From NCBI GenBank assembly GCA_031969655.1, contig DALYJX010000120.1, positions 1-22,440 of the forward strand: a DNA stretch of 22,440 nt, given 5' to 3'. This DNA is from Microseira sp003486305 (GTDB taxonomy: Bacteria; Cyanobacteriota; Cyanobacteriia; Cyanobacteriales; Aerosakkonemataceae). Shown in pieces: positions 15,134 through 22,040 of this stretch. Every line of letters starts with the position of its first letter. Positions within the stretch are counted from its first letter, which is position 1. The position numbers were made by a program, and so were the translations under genes. Under the pieces are notes generated by a model, which ran no database searches, was not told the origin of the DNA, and saw nothing but the letters and a program-made list of their open reading frames with translations.

Positions 15134-15751
15134 ATGAACCAACTAACCTTAGAATGGCAAGAAGCCGGACAAAAACAAACCCAAACAATTAGCGACCAAC
15201 AGGCGAGTAAAAACCCTGGAACCGTTCGCATCGGTCGCGATCCGGTCCGGTGCGATATCGTATTATCCCATCCCACCGTATCGGGACTGCACATCGAAAT
15301 TTATTTCAACGCTTGGCAACAGCGATTTTACCTGCGAAACATGCGAGAAACAAATCCTCCTTGGGTAGATGGTGGGCGACTCGATGTGCCGGAAGTAGCT
15401 TTAAACCAGGGTACAACCATTTATTTGGGAGAAGCTCAACTGAAAGTAACTGGGGTTTCTATTGTGGAAAGCAACGTTCCCCCAACAATTTTAATCTCGC
15501 CCCACGCACATAGCACTAAAGAGGGAAAATTTCCGGCAACGCCTCACCGCAATAATCCCACCGTACCGCCTGCGGTTCCCAATGGGGCAAACCAAACCTA
15601 CGGTTTGCAGTGTCCTAAATGCCAGCGCATTTCCCCCTACTCACGACTCGATATTGGATGTCCTTGGTGCGGAACTTCCCTAGCGGCGGCAGCAAGTGTT
15701 TTAATAGCTCCCAATAAGGTTAATCAGGGAGTGCCACCACATGAGTCCTAA
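15134..15751 (+). CDS. FHA domain protein with C-terminal zinc ribbon
   Basis: 205 residues. FHA domain about 1-110: Gly34-Arg35 (IGRDPVRCDIVLSHP), Ser50 and His53 (TVSGLHIEIYF) and the end strand TIYLGEAQLKVTG. The usual NxSxNG turn is replaced by RETNPPWVDGG, so phosphothreonine binding may be altered. A Pro/Asn-rich linker (about 113-155) leads to a CPxC...CPWC zinc ribbon with Cys160, Cys163, Cys176 and Cys179. FHA domains read phosphothreonine, and the ribbon suggests a second protein or nucleic-acid contact. The gene overlaps the next one by 11 bp, so the pair is surely co-translated. Start ATG at 15134; no membrane segment. The function is not known; the link to the Ser/Thr kinase 5 kb away is inference. 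Confidence 0.85.
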   Translation: MNQLTLEWQEAGQKQTQTISDQQASKNPGTVRIGRDPVRCDIVLSHPTVSGLHIEIYFNAWQQRFYLRNMRETNPPWVDGGRLDVPEVALNQGTTIYLGEAQLKVTGVSIVESNVPPTILISPHAHSTKEGKFPATPHRNNPTVPPAVPNGANQTYGLQCPKCQRISPYSRLDIGCPWCGTSLAAAASVLIAPNKVNQGVPPHES

Positions 15752-17738
15752 ACCCTCGATTGTTTGCCTCAGATGGGAAGATCCCGCCACGGGAGAACGA
15801 CACGAACCCTTGCTTTCTGTTCCGATTGCTTTGGGACGGGATTTTAAAAGTATGCCGACGCAGACAAACAAACTGCGCGTTTCCCAGTTGGTATTAAACA
15901 GCAGTGAAGTGTCTCGCTTCCACGCTTTAATTGAAGAAGATCGGGGCGGGTTGGTAATAATTGACCAAAATAGCAGTAACGGCATTTTTGTCAACGGTCA
16001 ACGCCAAAAACGAATTACAATTTCTAACGGCGATGTAGTGCAAATTGGCCCTTATCAAATCAGCATTGCATTAGCTGCGAGTGGGGAAACAAATGCCCCT
16101 GCAAATATTGAAATTCCCAGAATTAAAGAGGACGCGAGGAGTACAGAATTTTCCGCTTCGTCTCAATCTTTTCCCCCGCCCGCATTCGAGGCGCAACAAG
16201 TTTCGGTGCAAGATTTGCACGCAACGGGGTTACCCGTGGATGAAGCAGATTACGTTGCGGTGGGTGCGGGGTTGGGTAGTTTTGCTTGGGTGGATTTGTT
16301 AAGAATTCACGGAGCAAAACCGAGTCAAATTGTGGCGTTGGGACTGGAGGAAAAACCTTACGGACATTACCAAAAATTGTGCAGAAATTCCCAAATATTT
16401 CCCCACGAAAGGTTGCGTTCTAATTCCGATTCTTGTCCGGATAATATTTGGGGATGGCCTAGTTATGCGCTGCGGGAAGCTGGGCGAGAATTGCTCAAAG
16501 GACAGATTAAAACGGCGTTGGGGTTATTGTGGCAAGTCTTTGCAGAACCGGCATTTGCTCAAACTTATACACCGCGTTCGGGGAATGTATTTGCAGCATT
16601 AGACCGGGAAGCAAAGCGCATTAATTGGGAGAAAATGTATCGTTACGGACGAGTGCGGGCGATTCGGAAAACCGATGATGGAAGGTATGCGATCGCTTAC
16701 TCGCGTTCCACTGCATCGGTGCGCGACCATGCCATTATTATCGCCCGCTACGTCCACATCGCCACCGGCTATGGAGCGATTAAATTTTTACCCGATTTAC
16801 AAGCTTACCGCCAAAAAACCGGCGATTTTAAATCCGTCGTCCACGCCTACGAATATCACGACCACATTTACGAACATTTAGAACGATGCGGCGGTACGGT
16901 TCTAATTCGCGGGCGGGGAATCGTCTCTTCTCGCATTCTCCAACGCCTCTACGAAACCCGACAAAAAAACCCGAATATTTTAGTTTTGCACTTAATGCGC
17001 TTTGCCAAACCCCAAGGCAATAAATTTGGTTTGTCCCAGCGCAAAGTTATCAATCATAACGAATTTCAACCGTTTAATTGGCCTAAAGGCTGTTGGACGG
17101 GCGAACAACGTGCCATGTTAGAAAAAGCTGACCCAGAACAACGCATCCGTCTAACGACAGATTGGGGCGGAACTACCACGGCAGAACGCAAAGATTGGAA
17201 GCGGATAATAGATGAAGGATTGAAAGAAGGTTGGTACAAAATTGAATTCGGAGAAGTGGAAAAAGTAGAACGGGAACCGAATCATCTTGTTACCTACATT
17301 CAAACGAAAGACTTTAAAGGAAAAACGCGCCTAGAAACCGACTTTATTATCGATTCCACCGGACTTAATGCCAGCGTTCTGGAAACTCCGCTGTTGAAAG
17401 ATATGGTGGAACATTATCACCTTCCCCTCAACCCTTGGAAGCGTTTTCTAGTCGGCAACGATTTTGAAATTGTGGATATGCAAAATCCCGCCCCAGAACC
17501 GCCGAAAAAAAGATTCGCTTTGTTTCGTCCCAGGAGGAAAGTAGGGCGAATGTATGCCGCTGGTGTGATTACTTTGGGTGGCCCAAATGCAGCGGTTGAT
17601 AGTTTTTTGGGTTTGCAATATGTGGCTTTAGTTGCAGTTGATAGCCTTGCGGCAAAACGCGGCCCAGGCTTGCATCGATTAAATCCCATTAGTTCTTTGG
17701 AGCAGTGGTTAAAATGGGCGATGAATCGATTGCCTTGA
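15741..17738 (+). CDS. FHA domain fused to a flavin-dependent oxidoreductase/monooxygenase-like enzyme
   Basis: 665 residues. N-terminal FHA (about 8-112) has all core residues: Gly32-Arg33, Ser58-Arg59-x-His61 and NSSNG (77-81). After a Pro-rich linker (about 113-165), a two-dinucleotide-fold enzyme begins: FAD-type motif VAVGAGLGSF (Gly175, Gly177), ATGY at 341-344 (RYVHIATGYG, the ATG motif typical of flavoprotein monooxygenases), a second Rossmann motif LIRGRGIVSSR (Gly391, Gly393), and IIDSTGLNAS near 540. The C-terminus (AAGVITLGGPNAAVDSFLGL) resembles the FAD-ribityl segment of this fold. It is probably an NAD(P)H- and FAD-dependent enzyme whose activity or location is set by phosphothreonine recognition; the substrate is unknown. 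No signal peptide or membrane segment. It overlaps the FHA-zinc ribbon gene by 11 bp. The first motif departs from the commonest GxGxxG pattern, so nucleotide binding should be tested. Confidence 0.82.
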   Translation: MSPKPSIVCLRWEDPATGERHEPLLSVPIALGRDFKSMPTQTNKLRVSQLVLNSSEVSRFHALIEEDRGGLVIIDQNSSNGIFVNGQRQKRITISNGDVVQIGPYQISIALAASGETNAPANIEIPRIKEDARSTEFSASSQSFPPPAFEAQQVSVQDLHATGLPVDEADYVAVGAGLGSFAWVDLLRIHGAKPSQIVALGLEEKPYGHYQKLCRNSQIFPHERLRSNSDSCPDNIWGWPSYALREAGRELLKGQIKTALGLLWQVFAEPAFAQTYTPRSGNVFAALDREAKRINWEKMYRYGRVRAIRKTDDGRYAIAYSRSTASVRDHAIIIARYVHIATGYGAIKFLPDLQAYRQKTGDFKSVVHAYEYHDHIYEHLERCGGTVLIRGRGIVSSRILQRLYETRQKNPNILVLHLMRFAKPQGNKFGLSQRKVINHNEFQPFNWPKGCWTGEQRAMLEKADPEQRIRLTTDWGGTTTAERKDWKRIIDEGLKEGWYKIEFGEVEKVEREPNHLVTYIQTKDFKGKTRLETDFIIDSTGLNASVLETPLLKDMVEHYHLPLNPWKRFLVGNDFEIVDMQNPAPEPPKKRFALFRPRRKVGRMYAAGVITLGGPNAAVDSFLGLQYVALVAVDSLAAKRGPGLHRLNPISSLEQWLKWAMNRLP

Positions 17739-17743
17739 TACCC

Positions 17744-18091
17744 ACTTGCTTTGAAATAAATTTCGCGCTGTAGGGGCACGGCATTCTATAATCTTTGGCT
17801 GGAAATCAAAAGTTATCTACGCCGTGCCCCTGCTGGGATTGATTCGGTTGCAGTTTCGCGCTGTAGGGGCACGGCATTCTATAATCTTTGGCTGGAAATC
17901 AAAAGTTATCTACTTGCTTTGAAATAAATTTCGCGCTGTAGGGGCACGGCATTCTATAATCTTTGGCTGGAAATCAAAAGTTATCTACGCCGTGCCCCTG
18001 CTGGGATTGATTCGGTTGCAGTTTCGCGCTGTAGGGGCACGGCATTCTATAATCTTTGGCTGGAAATCAAAAGTTATCTACGCCGTGCCCC
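17744..18091 (+). repeat. 168-bp tandem duplication carrying four TGTAGGGGCACGGC palindromic elements
   Basis: 17744-17911 and 17912-18079 are identical on inspection, starting ACTTGCTTTGAAATAAATTT. Left arms TGTAGGGGCACGGC start at 17769, 17861 (within CTGTAGGGGC), 17937 and 18030. Matching right arms GCCGTGCCCC are at 17821-17830, 17989-17998 and 18082-18091. The second element has lost its right arm at the duplication junction. Loops contain the constant text TTCTATAATCTTTGGCTGG. The identity implies a very recent duplication. Confidence 0.9.
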
Positions 18092-18139
18092 TGCTGGGAT
18101 TGATTCGGTTGCAGTCACTCCTGCCAAGGAACGCCAACA

Positions 18140-18212
18140 GCGAGGGCTGCTGCCTCGCGTTTCCCTAGAGGCAGAGCCTCTAGAAAGCGTTCCCAGGTTG
18201 AACCTGGGAACG
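18140..18212. repeat. Run of three adjacent hairpins
   Basis: Hairpin 1: GCGAGG/CCTCGC (18140-18145 with 18153-18158). Hairpin 2: CTAGAGGC, AGA, GCCTCTAG (18165-18183), perfect 8-bp stem. Hairpin 3: CGTTCCCAGGTT, G, AACCTGGGAACG (18188-18212), perfect 12-bp arms. The composite resembles dispersed palindromic repeats of filamentous cyanobacteria. It ends about 50 bp before the next gene and could also act in the transcript. Confidence 0.8.
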
Positions 18213-18259
18213 AGAGCGCGAGATCCGAGATAGATAAAATAACTTGATTGGAGGCAATA

Positions 18260-18685
18260 ATGACACCTACTTTGTTTGGTCGCTGGCAAACTCGCTTGTT
18301 ACTCCTCGCTACCGTAGGAGGATTCGTAACGCTACCTTTTTATCTGGGATATATTGGCTCTGGTGCAGGTTTAGTTTATTTCTGGGTGTTGGGATATGTA
18401 GCACTTTTTGGAATCTTCTGGGATGTGGTTTATATTTATCTGCAAAAGTTCCGCTGGGATAGAGATTGGCCTGCTGCATTTCAACTTTTGGCGGGGATTT
18501 GGGAAGCAGTATTTATAATAAGTTTGGTGAAAACTATCGGCTTACCTTCTGTGCCGAAAGAGTTACCGATAGCAGGGTTTGCTTTTCACTACAGTTTAGT
18601 TTGGCTGGCGGTTTTTATCGCATCTCAAAGCATCATGCGAATTTTGTTTCCTTTCTGGCGTTTTCGCGGGGGACAGTGGTTGTAG
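18260..18685 (+). CDS. Small four-helix integral membrane protein, function unknown
   Basis: 141 residues from ATG at 18260. This start is chosen because GGAGG (18250-18254) sits 5 bp before it; the TTG at 18248 would overlap that ribosome site. Four hydrophobic segments are visible: about 12-33, 35-62, 70-95 and 107-132. Charged connectors include QKFRWDRDW after the second helix, and the basic C-terminus is RFRGGQWL. There is no signal peptide, cofactor motif or family signature that I recognise. Acidic and aromatic residues within helices (FWDVVYIY, GIWEAVF) may matter for function. It lies upstream of the antiporter with about 250 bp between, so co-transcription is uncertain. Confidence 0.75.
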   Translation: MTPTLFGRWQTRLLLLATVGGFVTLPFYLGYIGSGAGLVYFWVLGYVALFGIFWDVVYIYLQKFRWDRDWPAAFQLLAGIWEAVFIISLVKTIGLPSVPKELPIAGFAFHYSLVWLAVFIASQSIMRILFPFWRFRGGQWL

Positions 18686-18934
18686 GAATTTCAGATTTTA
18701 GATTTCAGATTTCAGATTGGGTTTCACTTTCGTTGATGTAAAAAATTGTGAAAATCAAGGCGATCGCTTGCTCTTGAGACAGGGAAAGCAGGGATGCTAA
18801 AGATAGTATTAAGAGAGCGATCGCCAACCAGCAATTTAACTTAACATGCGATCGCTAGCCACTGAATAACTTGGACGGTAAACTGAGGGTGCTAACCCTC
18901 TCAAACCCTCCAATTCGATACCAGAGGCTATCCC
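18686..18934. other. Intergenic region with TTTCAGA repeats, HIP1 sites and a leader hairpin
   Basis: 249 bp. It begins with short direct repeats ATTTCAGATTT (about 18690-18720), also found in the spacer after the antiporter gene. Three HIP1-type GCGATCGC sites follow. GAGGGT, GCTA, ACCCTC (18885-18900) forms a perfect 6-bp hairpin 34 nt before the antiporter ATG. No promoter with convincing -35/-10 spacing was found. Confidence 0.6.
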
Positions 18935-21121
18935 ATGCAGACAGTCGTTCTCGTTTTACTTCAAGTTCTGATTGTCATCGGACTTTCCCGACTCGTGGGG
19001 TTAGTATTTCGCTGGCTAAACCAACCCTTGGTGATCGGGGAAATTGTAGCGGGTATAATGCTAGGGCCATCGTTGTTTGGTTGGGTTGCACCAGATTTAG
19101 CCGCTACATTGTTCCCGCCGAACACTATTCCGTTTCTCGATGTGCTATCTGAGGTAGGGCTGATCTTTTTTATGTTTTTGATCGGCTTGGAACTCAATCC
19201 AAAATACCTCAAAAGCAACTTGGATATAGCAATTTTAACTTCCCATGTCAGTATTTTAACGCCTTTTTCCCTGGGGGCTTTACTGGCTCTAATACTTTAT
19301 CCTCTAGTCTCGAATTCTACTGTTTCGTTTACCGCGTTTGCCCTATTTTTAGGGGCGGCGATGTCGATTACGGCTTTTCCCGTTCTAGCCAGAATTATTA
19401 CCGAAAATAACCTGCAAGGGACGCGCTTGGGAACTTTGGCGCTGACTTGTGCGGCGGTGGATGATGTGACGGCGTGGTGTTTGTTGGCGGTAGCGATCGC
19501 AGTCACGCGCACTAACAGTATGCTAGGCGCTTTGCCTACTATTATCGAATCAATAATTTACATCACGTTCATGCTGACGGTGGTGCGGTGGTTTTTGCAA
19601 CGACTCGCCGCCTACTACCGTCGCACGGGAAGACTCACCCAGTTAGTTGTAGCAGGAATTTATATGGGTGTGGTTGCTTCTGCTTTAATTACCGAATTGA
19701 TCGGCATTCACCTGATTTTTGGGGCATTTTTATTAGGGGCGGCGATGCCAAAAAATGCCGGTTTGGTGCGCGAGTTAGCCGAGAAAACTGAAGACTTTGT
19801 TTTAATATTTCTGTTGCCGGTATTTTTCGCTTATAGCGGGTTGAGGACGGAAATTGGTTTGCTCAATCGTCCAGAATTATGGTTGTTGTGTTTAGCGGTT
19901 TTAGGAGTTGCGATCGCAGGTAAATACATCGGCACTTATGCAGCAGCGAGAGTCTCTGGAATCGAACATCGAGAAGCTTCTGCACTGGGTTGGTTAATGA
20001 ATACGCGAGGACTTACCGAGCTAATTGTACTCAATATCGGTTTGAGTTTAGGAGTTATTACGCCGTTGCTATTTACCATGCTGGTAATTATGGCATTGGT
20101 GACTACATTTATGACCTCGCCGTTACTCGAATGGACTTATCCGAAAAAGCTGATTCAATTGGACGTATTGGAAGCGGCGGAGGAAACAACAGAACCATCC
20201 CAAATACCCGCAACTCCCGTACCGACTTATCGAATTTTAGTCCCCGTTGCCAATCCCACTACGCAAAAAGGATTAGTGCAATTAGCAGTTGCGATCGCGG
20301 GGAATAAATTGCAACCCTCAATCGTCCATCCCTTAAGCTTAATTGAATTAGAAGAAGATTATTTATTTCAAAGTACTCCCGTTGAGGCAGAAAGGTTAAT
20401 CAACGAACGGCGATCGCGTTTAGACGAATTAATTGCCAGCATAGAACCTCCTCAAATGCGCCATCTGGTGCATCCCATTTTCCGCATTTCCCACGATGTA
20501 GCGCGAGAAACAGCACAACTCGCCGTCCTCGATCGCGCCGATTTAATTTTGGTAGGATGGCATCGCCCAGCTTTTAGTAAAAATCGCTTGGGTGGAAGAG
20601 TGGGAAAAATTCTCAGCATCGCCCCTGTAGATGTAGCAGTTTTTGTCAATCGGGGACAGGAACAATTAGAAAATTTATTAGTGGCATATTCGGCAAACTT
20701 TCACGACGATTTAGGGCTGGAAATAGCTTTAAGATTGCTGGTTAATAACGATAACAGCCGCTTGACGGTTTTACAGGTAAATCAGGAGAATCAGCCTAAA
20801 AGCGATTTAAGTTACGAGTTTCGCACGGTAATGGAAAGACTACCAGATGGGGTGCGATCGCGCATCCACATCCAAATTGTAGAAGCTCCAGAACCCATTC
20901 AAGCCGTCGTAGAAATGTCCCAAAACGTCGATCTCACCATCGCCGGTACCAGTCGCACCTGGGGTATCGAACGTCAAACTTTAGGACGCTACACCGATGA
21001 ATTAGCCGTCCAATGTCACTCCTCCCTATTAATTACCCGCCGCTACGCTCAAGTAACCTCTCACCTCGCGTCAGTAATTGGAATAACAGACAAACAAACA
21101 GGTGAGCAGGTGACTCCATGA
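18935..21121 (+). CDS. CPA2-family cation/proton antiporter with C-terminal USP-like domains
   Basis: 728 residues. The first ~400 form a CPA2 exchanger of about 12 membrane helices: QPLVIGEIVAGIMLGPSLFG, GLIFFMFLIGLELNPKYLK, SITAFPVLARIITENNL, the ion-site aspartate pair Asp176-Asp177 in CAAVDDVTAWCLLA, IFGAFLLGAAMPK and GWLMNTRGLTELIVLNIG. These motifs are close to bacterial Kef/NhaS-type and plant CHX exchangers, which swap K+ or Na+ for H+. After a linker (about 410-425), two universal-stress-like folds follow: about 428-565 (YRILVPVANPTTQKGLVQLA; DLILVGWHRP) and about 570-710 (LLVAYSANFHDDLGLEIALR; DLTIAGTSRTWG). They may regulate transport by nucleotide or other ligand binding. The start is ATG at 18935, with AGAGG seven bases upstream. 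It should sit in the plasma or thylakoid membrane. Confidence 0.93.
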   Translation: MQTVVLVLLQVLIVIGLSRLVGLVFRWLNQPLVIGEIVAGIMLGPSLFGWVAPDLAATLFPPNTIPFLDVLSEVGLIFFMFLIGLELNPKYLKSNLDIAILTSHVSILTPFSLGALLALILYPLVSNSTVSFTAFALFLGAAMSITAFPVLARIITENNLQGTRLGTLALTCAAVDDVTAWCLLAVAIAVTRTNSMLGALPTIIESIIYITFMLTVVRWFLQRLAAYYRRTGRLTQLVVAGIYMGVVASALITELIGIHLIFGAFLLGAAMPKNAGLVRELAEKTEDFVLIFLLPVFFAYSGLRTEIGLLNRPELWLLCLAVLGVAIAGKYIGTYAAARVSGIEHREASALGWLMNTRGLTELIVLNIGLSLGVITPLLFTMLVIMALVTTFMTSPLLEWTYPKKLIQLDVLEAAEETTEPSQIPATPVPTYRILVPVANPTTQKGLVQLAVAIAGNKLQPSIVHPLSLIELEEDYLFQSTPVEAERLINERRSRLDELIASIEPPQMRHLVHPIFRISHDVARETAQLAVLDRADLILVGWHRPAFSKNRLGGRVGKILSIAPVDVAVFVNRGQEQLENLLVAYSANFHDDLGLEIALRLLVNNDNSRLTVLQVNQENQPKSDLSYEFRTVMERLPDGVRSRIHIQIVEAPEPIQAVVEMSQNVDLTIAGTSRTWGIERQTLGRYTDELAVQCHSSLLITRRYAQVTSHLASVIGITDKQTGEQVTP

Positions 21122-21123
21122 GA

Positions 21124-21186
21124 TGTAGGGGCGGGTTTTACCAATAACCATTAAACTCCCACAAATAACTAAACTAAACCCGCCCC
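21124..21186 (+). repeat. Dispersed copy of the TGTAGGGGCGGGTTTTACCA palindromic repeat
   Basis: Same head and same perfect 11-bp arms GGGGCGGGTTT (21128-21138) and AAACCCGCCCC (21176-21186) as the copies near 7300 and 7430, with a diverged loop. It starts 3 bp after the antiporter stop codon and could serve as its transcript end. Confidence 0.9.
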
Positions 21187-21220
21187 TCTCCCAATGCCTA
21201 GCCTAGCCTGGACAATTTTA

Positions 21221-21262
21221 AATTTCAGATTTCAGATTTTAAATTTAATTTAATCTGAAATT
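21221..21262. repeat. AT-rich inverted repeat of TTTCAGA units
   Basis: AATTTCAGATT (21221-21231) pairs perfectly with AATCTGAAATT (21252-21262). The loop contains another ATTTCAGATTT. CCAATTA/CCCATTA heptamers follow up to the next start codon. It is related to the run at 18690-18720. Confidence 0.7.
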
Positions 21263-21286
21263 ACCAATTACCCATTACCAAACAAA

Positions 21287-21775
21287 ATGAGTCACTTCAA
21301 CCTCAAATCTTTAATATTTTATGGTGTAGCTATTGGTTCGGTCGTGCTGCTGTTTAAAGTCGTCACAGCTTACGGCGAGTCCAATCTTAAAGCTTCTCCG
21401 TCCATTGGCGGTCGCTATCCTATTAAAGCCAAAAATTTACCCGGCTGTCTCCAAGCTGAAGCATTAGTCCTAGAAATTCAGCAATCAGGCATTTATTTAA
21501 ACGGGTCTTTATTGCCTAGCAAAAACCATGTCGATTCCGACAAGGTTGTCAGGCAAAAACCTTCGCTGACAGGTAAATTGAACCAGCAAAAATTGTCGAT
21601 GTCTGGTGCAATTTCCCAGCTAAAATCGTGTCATAATCAGTCCATCAGCCTTCAAGGGATAGTAGAGGGAAACACTCTCAAAGGTCAAATCAAACTCAGT
21701 TCGATGCCAAAAGTTGTTGATTTTATAGCTCAAAAAGAAGCCGCTGCACAACAAACAGAAAGTAAAAGTCATTAA
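21287..21775 (+). CDS. Small exported or membrane-anchored protein, function unknown
   Basis: 162 residues from ATG at 21287. An N-terminal hydrophobic segment (about 8-27, SLIFYGVAIGSVVLLFKVVT) ending VTAYGE looks like a signal peptide or anchor, so the rest should lie outside the plasma membrane. The body has a beta-rich look (SIGGRYPIKAKNLPG, ALVLEIQQSGIYLNGSLLP, LTGKLNQQKLSMSGAI, SLQGIVEGNTLKGQIKLS) with only two cysteines, in LPGCLQ and LKSCHNQ, which could form a disulfide. The end is charged (QKEAAAQQTESKSH). I do not recognise the family. It follows the antiporter on the same strand, separated by a palindromic repeat, so a partner role in ion transport is possible but unproven. Confidence 0.75.
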   Translation: MSHFNLKSLIFYGVAIGSVVLLFKVVTAYGESNLKASPSIGGRYPIKAKNLPGCLQAEALVLEIQQSGIYLNGSLLPSKNHVDSDKVVRQKPSLTGKLNQQKLSMSGAISQLKSCHNQSISLQGIVEGNTLKGQIKLSSMPKVVDFIAQKEAAAQQTESKSH

Positions 21776-22040
21776 CAGGACTTAGGCAAACTATTTATAT
21801 GTAGGGTGTGTTATCAGCAGTGTACGGCACCGTCTAGTGGGCGTAGGGACACGGCATCAGCAAATTTTGTGACTAACGCGAAGATGTTGTGATGCCGTGC
21901 CCCTATCCGATCGATCGTGGGCGTAGGGACACGGCATCAGCAAGTTTTGTGACTAACGCGAAGATGTTGTGATGCCGTGCCCCTAGTGCTTCAAATTTTG
22001 TAATAATTTGTTAGTCATTGTTGTAGGGTGAACGGTAAAC
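21776..22040. other. Intergenic region upstream of shc, mostly duplicated palindromic repeat
   Basis: 265 bp. It starts with AGGACTTAGGC and GTAGGGTGTGTTA, which look like worn ends of common cyanobacterial palindromic repeats. The 80-bp duplicated palindrome (21837-21984) follows, then about 55 bp of AT-rich sequence before the shc start. No convincing promoter was found, although TAATAAT near 22001 could serve as a -10 box. Confidence 0.6.
21837..21984 (+). repeat. Duplicated palindromic repeat, period 80 bp
   Basis: Copies 21837-21904 and 21917-21984 differ at one base in the loop (CAAATTTTG versus CAAGTTTTG). Arms GGGACACGGCATCA (21846-21859) and TGATGCCGTGCCCC (21890-21903) pair at 13 of 14 positions. 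The arm resembles the TGTAGGGGCACGGC family near 17.8-18.1 kb with an A for G change, but the loop is unrelated. Confidence 0.88.

Larger units (their letters stand above)
17739..18259. other. Gene-free interval filled with palindromic repeats
   Basis: 521 bp after the flavoprotein gene. It contains the 168-bp tandem duplication with four palindromic elements (17744-18091), a short spacer, three successive hairpins (18140-18212), and an AT-rich leader of the small membrane protein gene. No coding potential was recognised on either strand. Confidence 0.8.

Noticed and set aside
17744..18091. Possible CRISPR or insertion-sequence remnant
   Set aside because: The repeat unit is 168 bp and identical throughout, with no transposase frame; it is a duplicated pair of palindromic elements.
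18248..18259. TTG start four codons upstream for the small membrane protein
   Set aside because: It would bury the GGAGG ribosome site in coding sequence; ATG at 18260 has ideal spacing.
18466..18741. 91-codon frame overlapping the small membrane protein gene
   Set aside because: It is a shifted frame of the real gene extending into TTTCAGA repeats, with no start signal.
21776..21836. AGGACTTAGGC ... GTAGGGTGTGTTA as one end of a miniature transposon
   Set aside because: Only one worn end is visible and no matching inverted end was found, so it is noted only as a repeat remnant.
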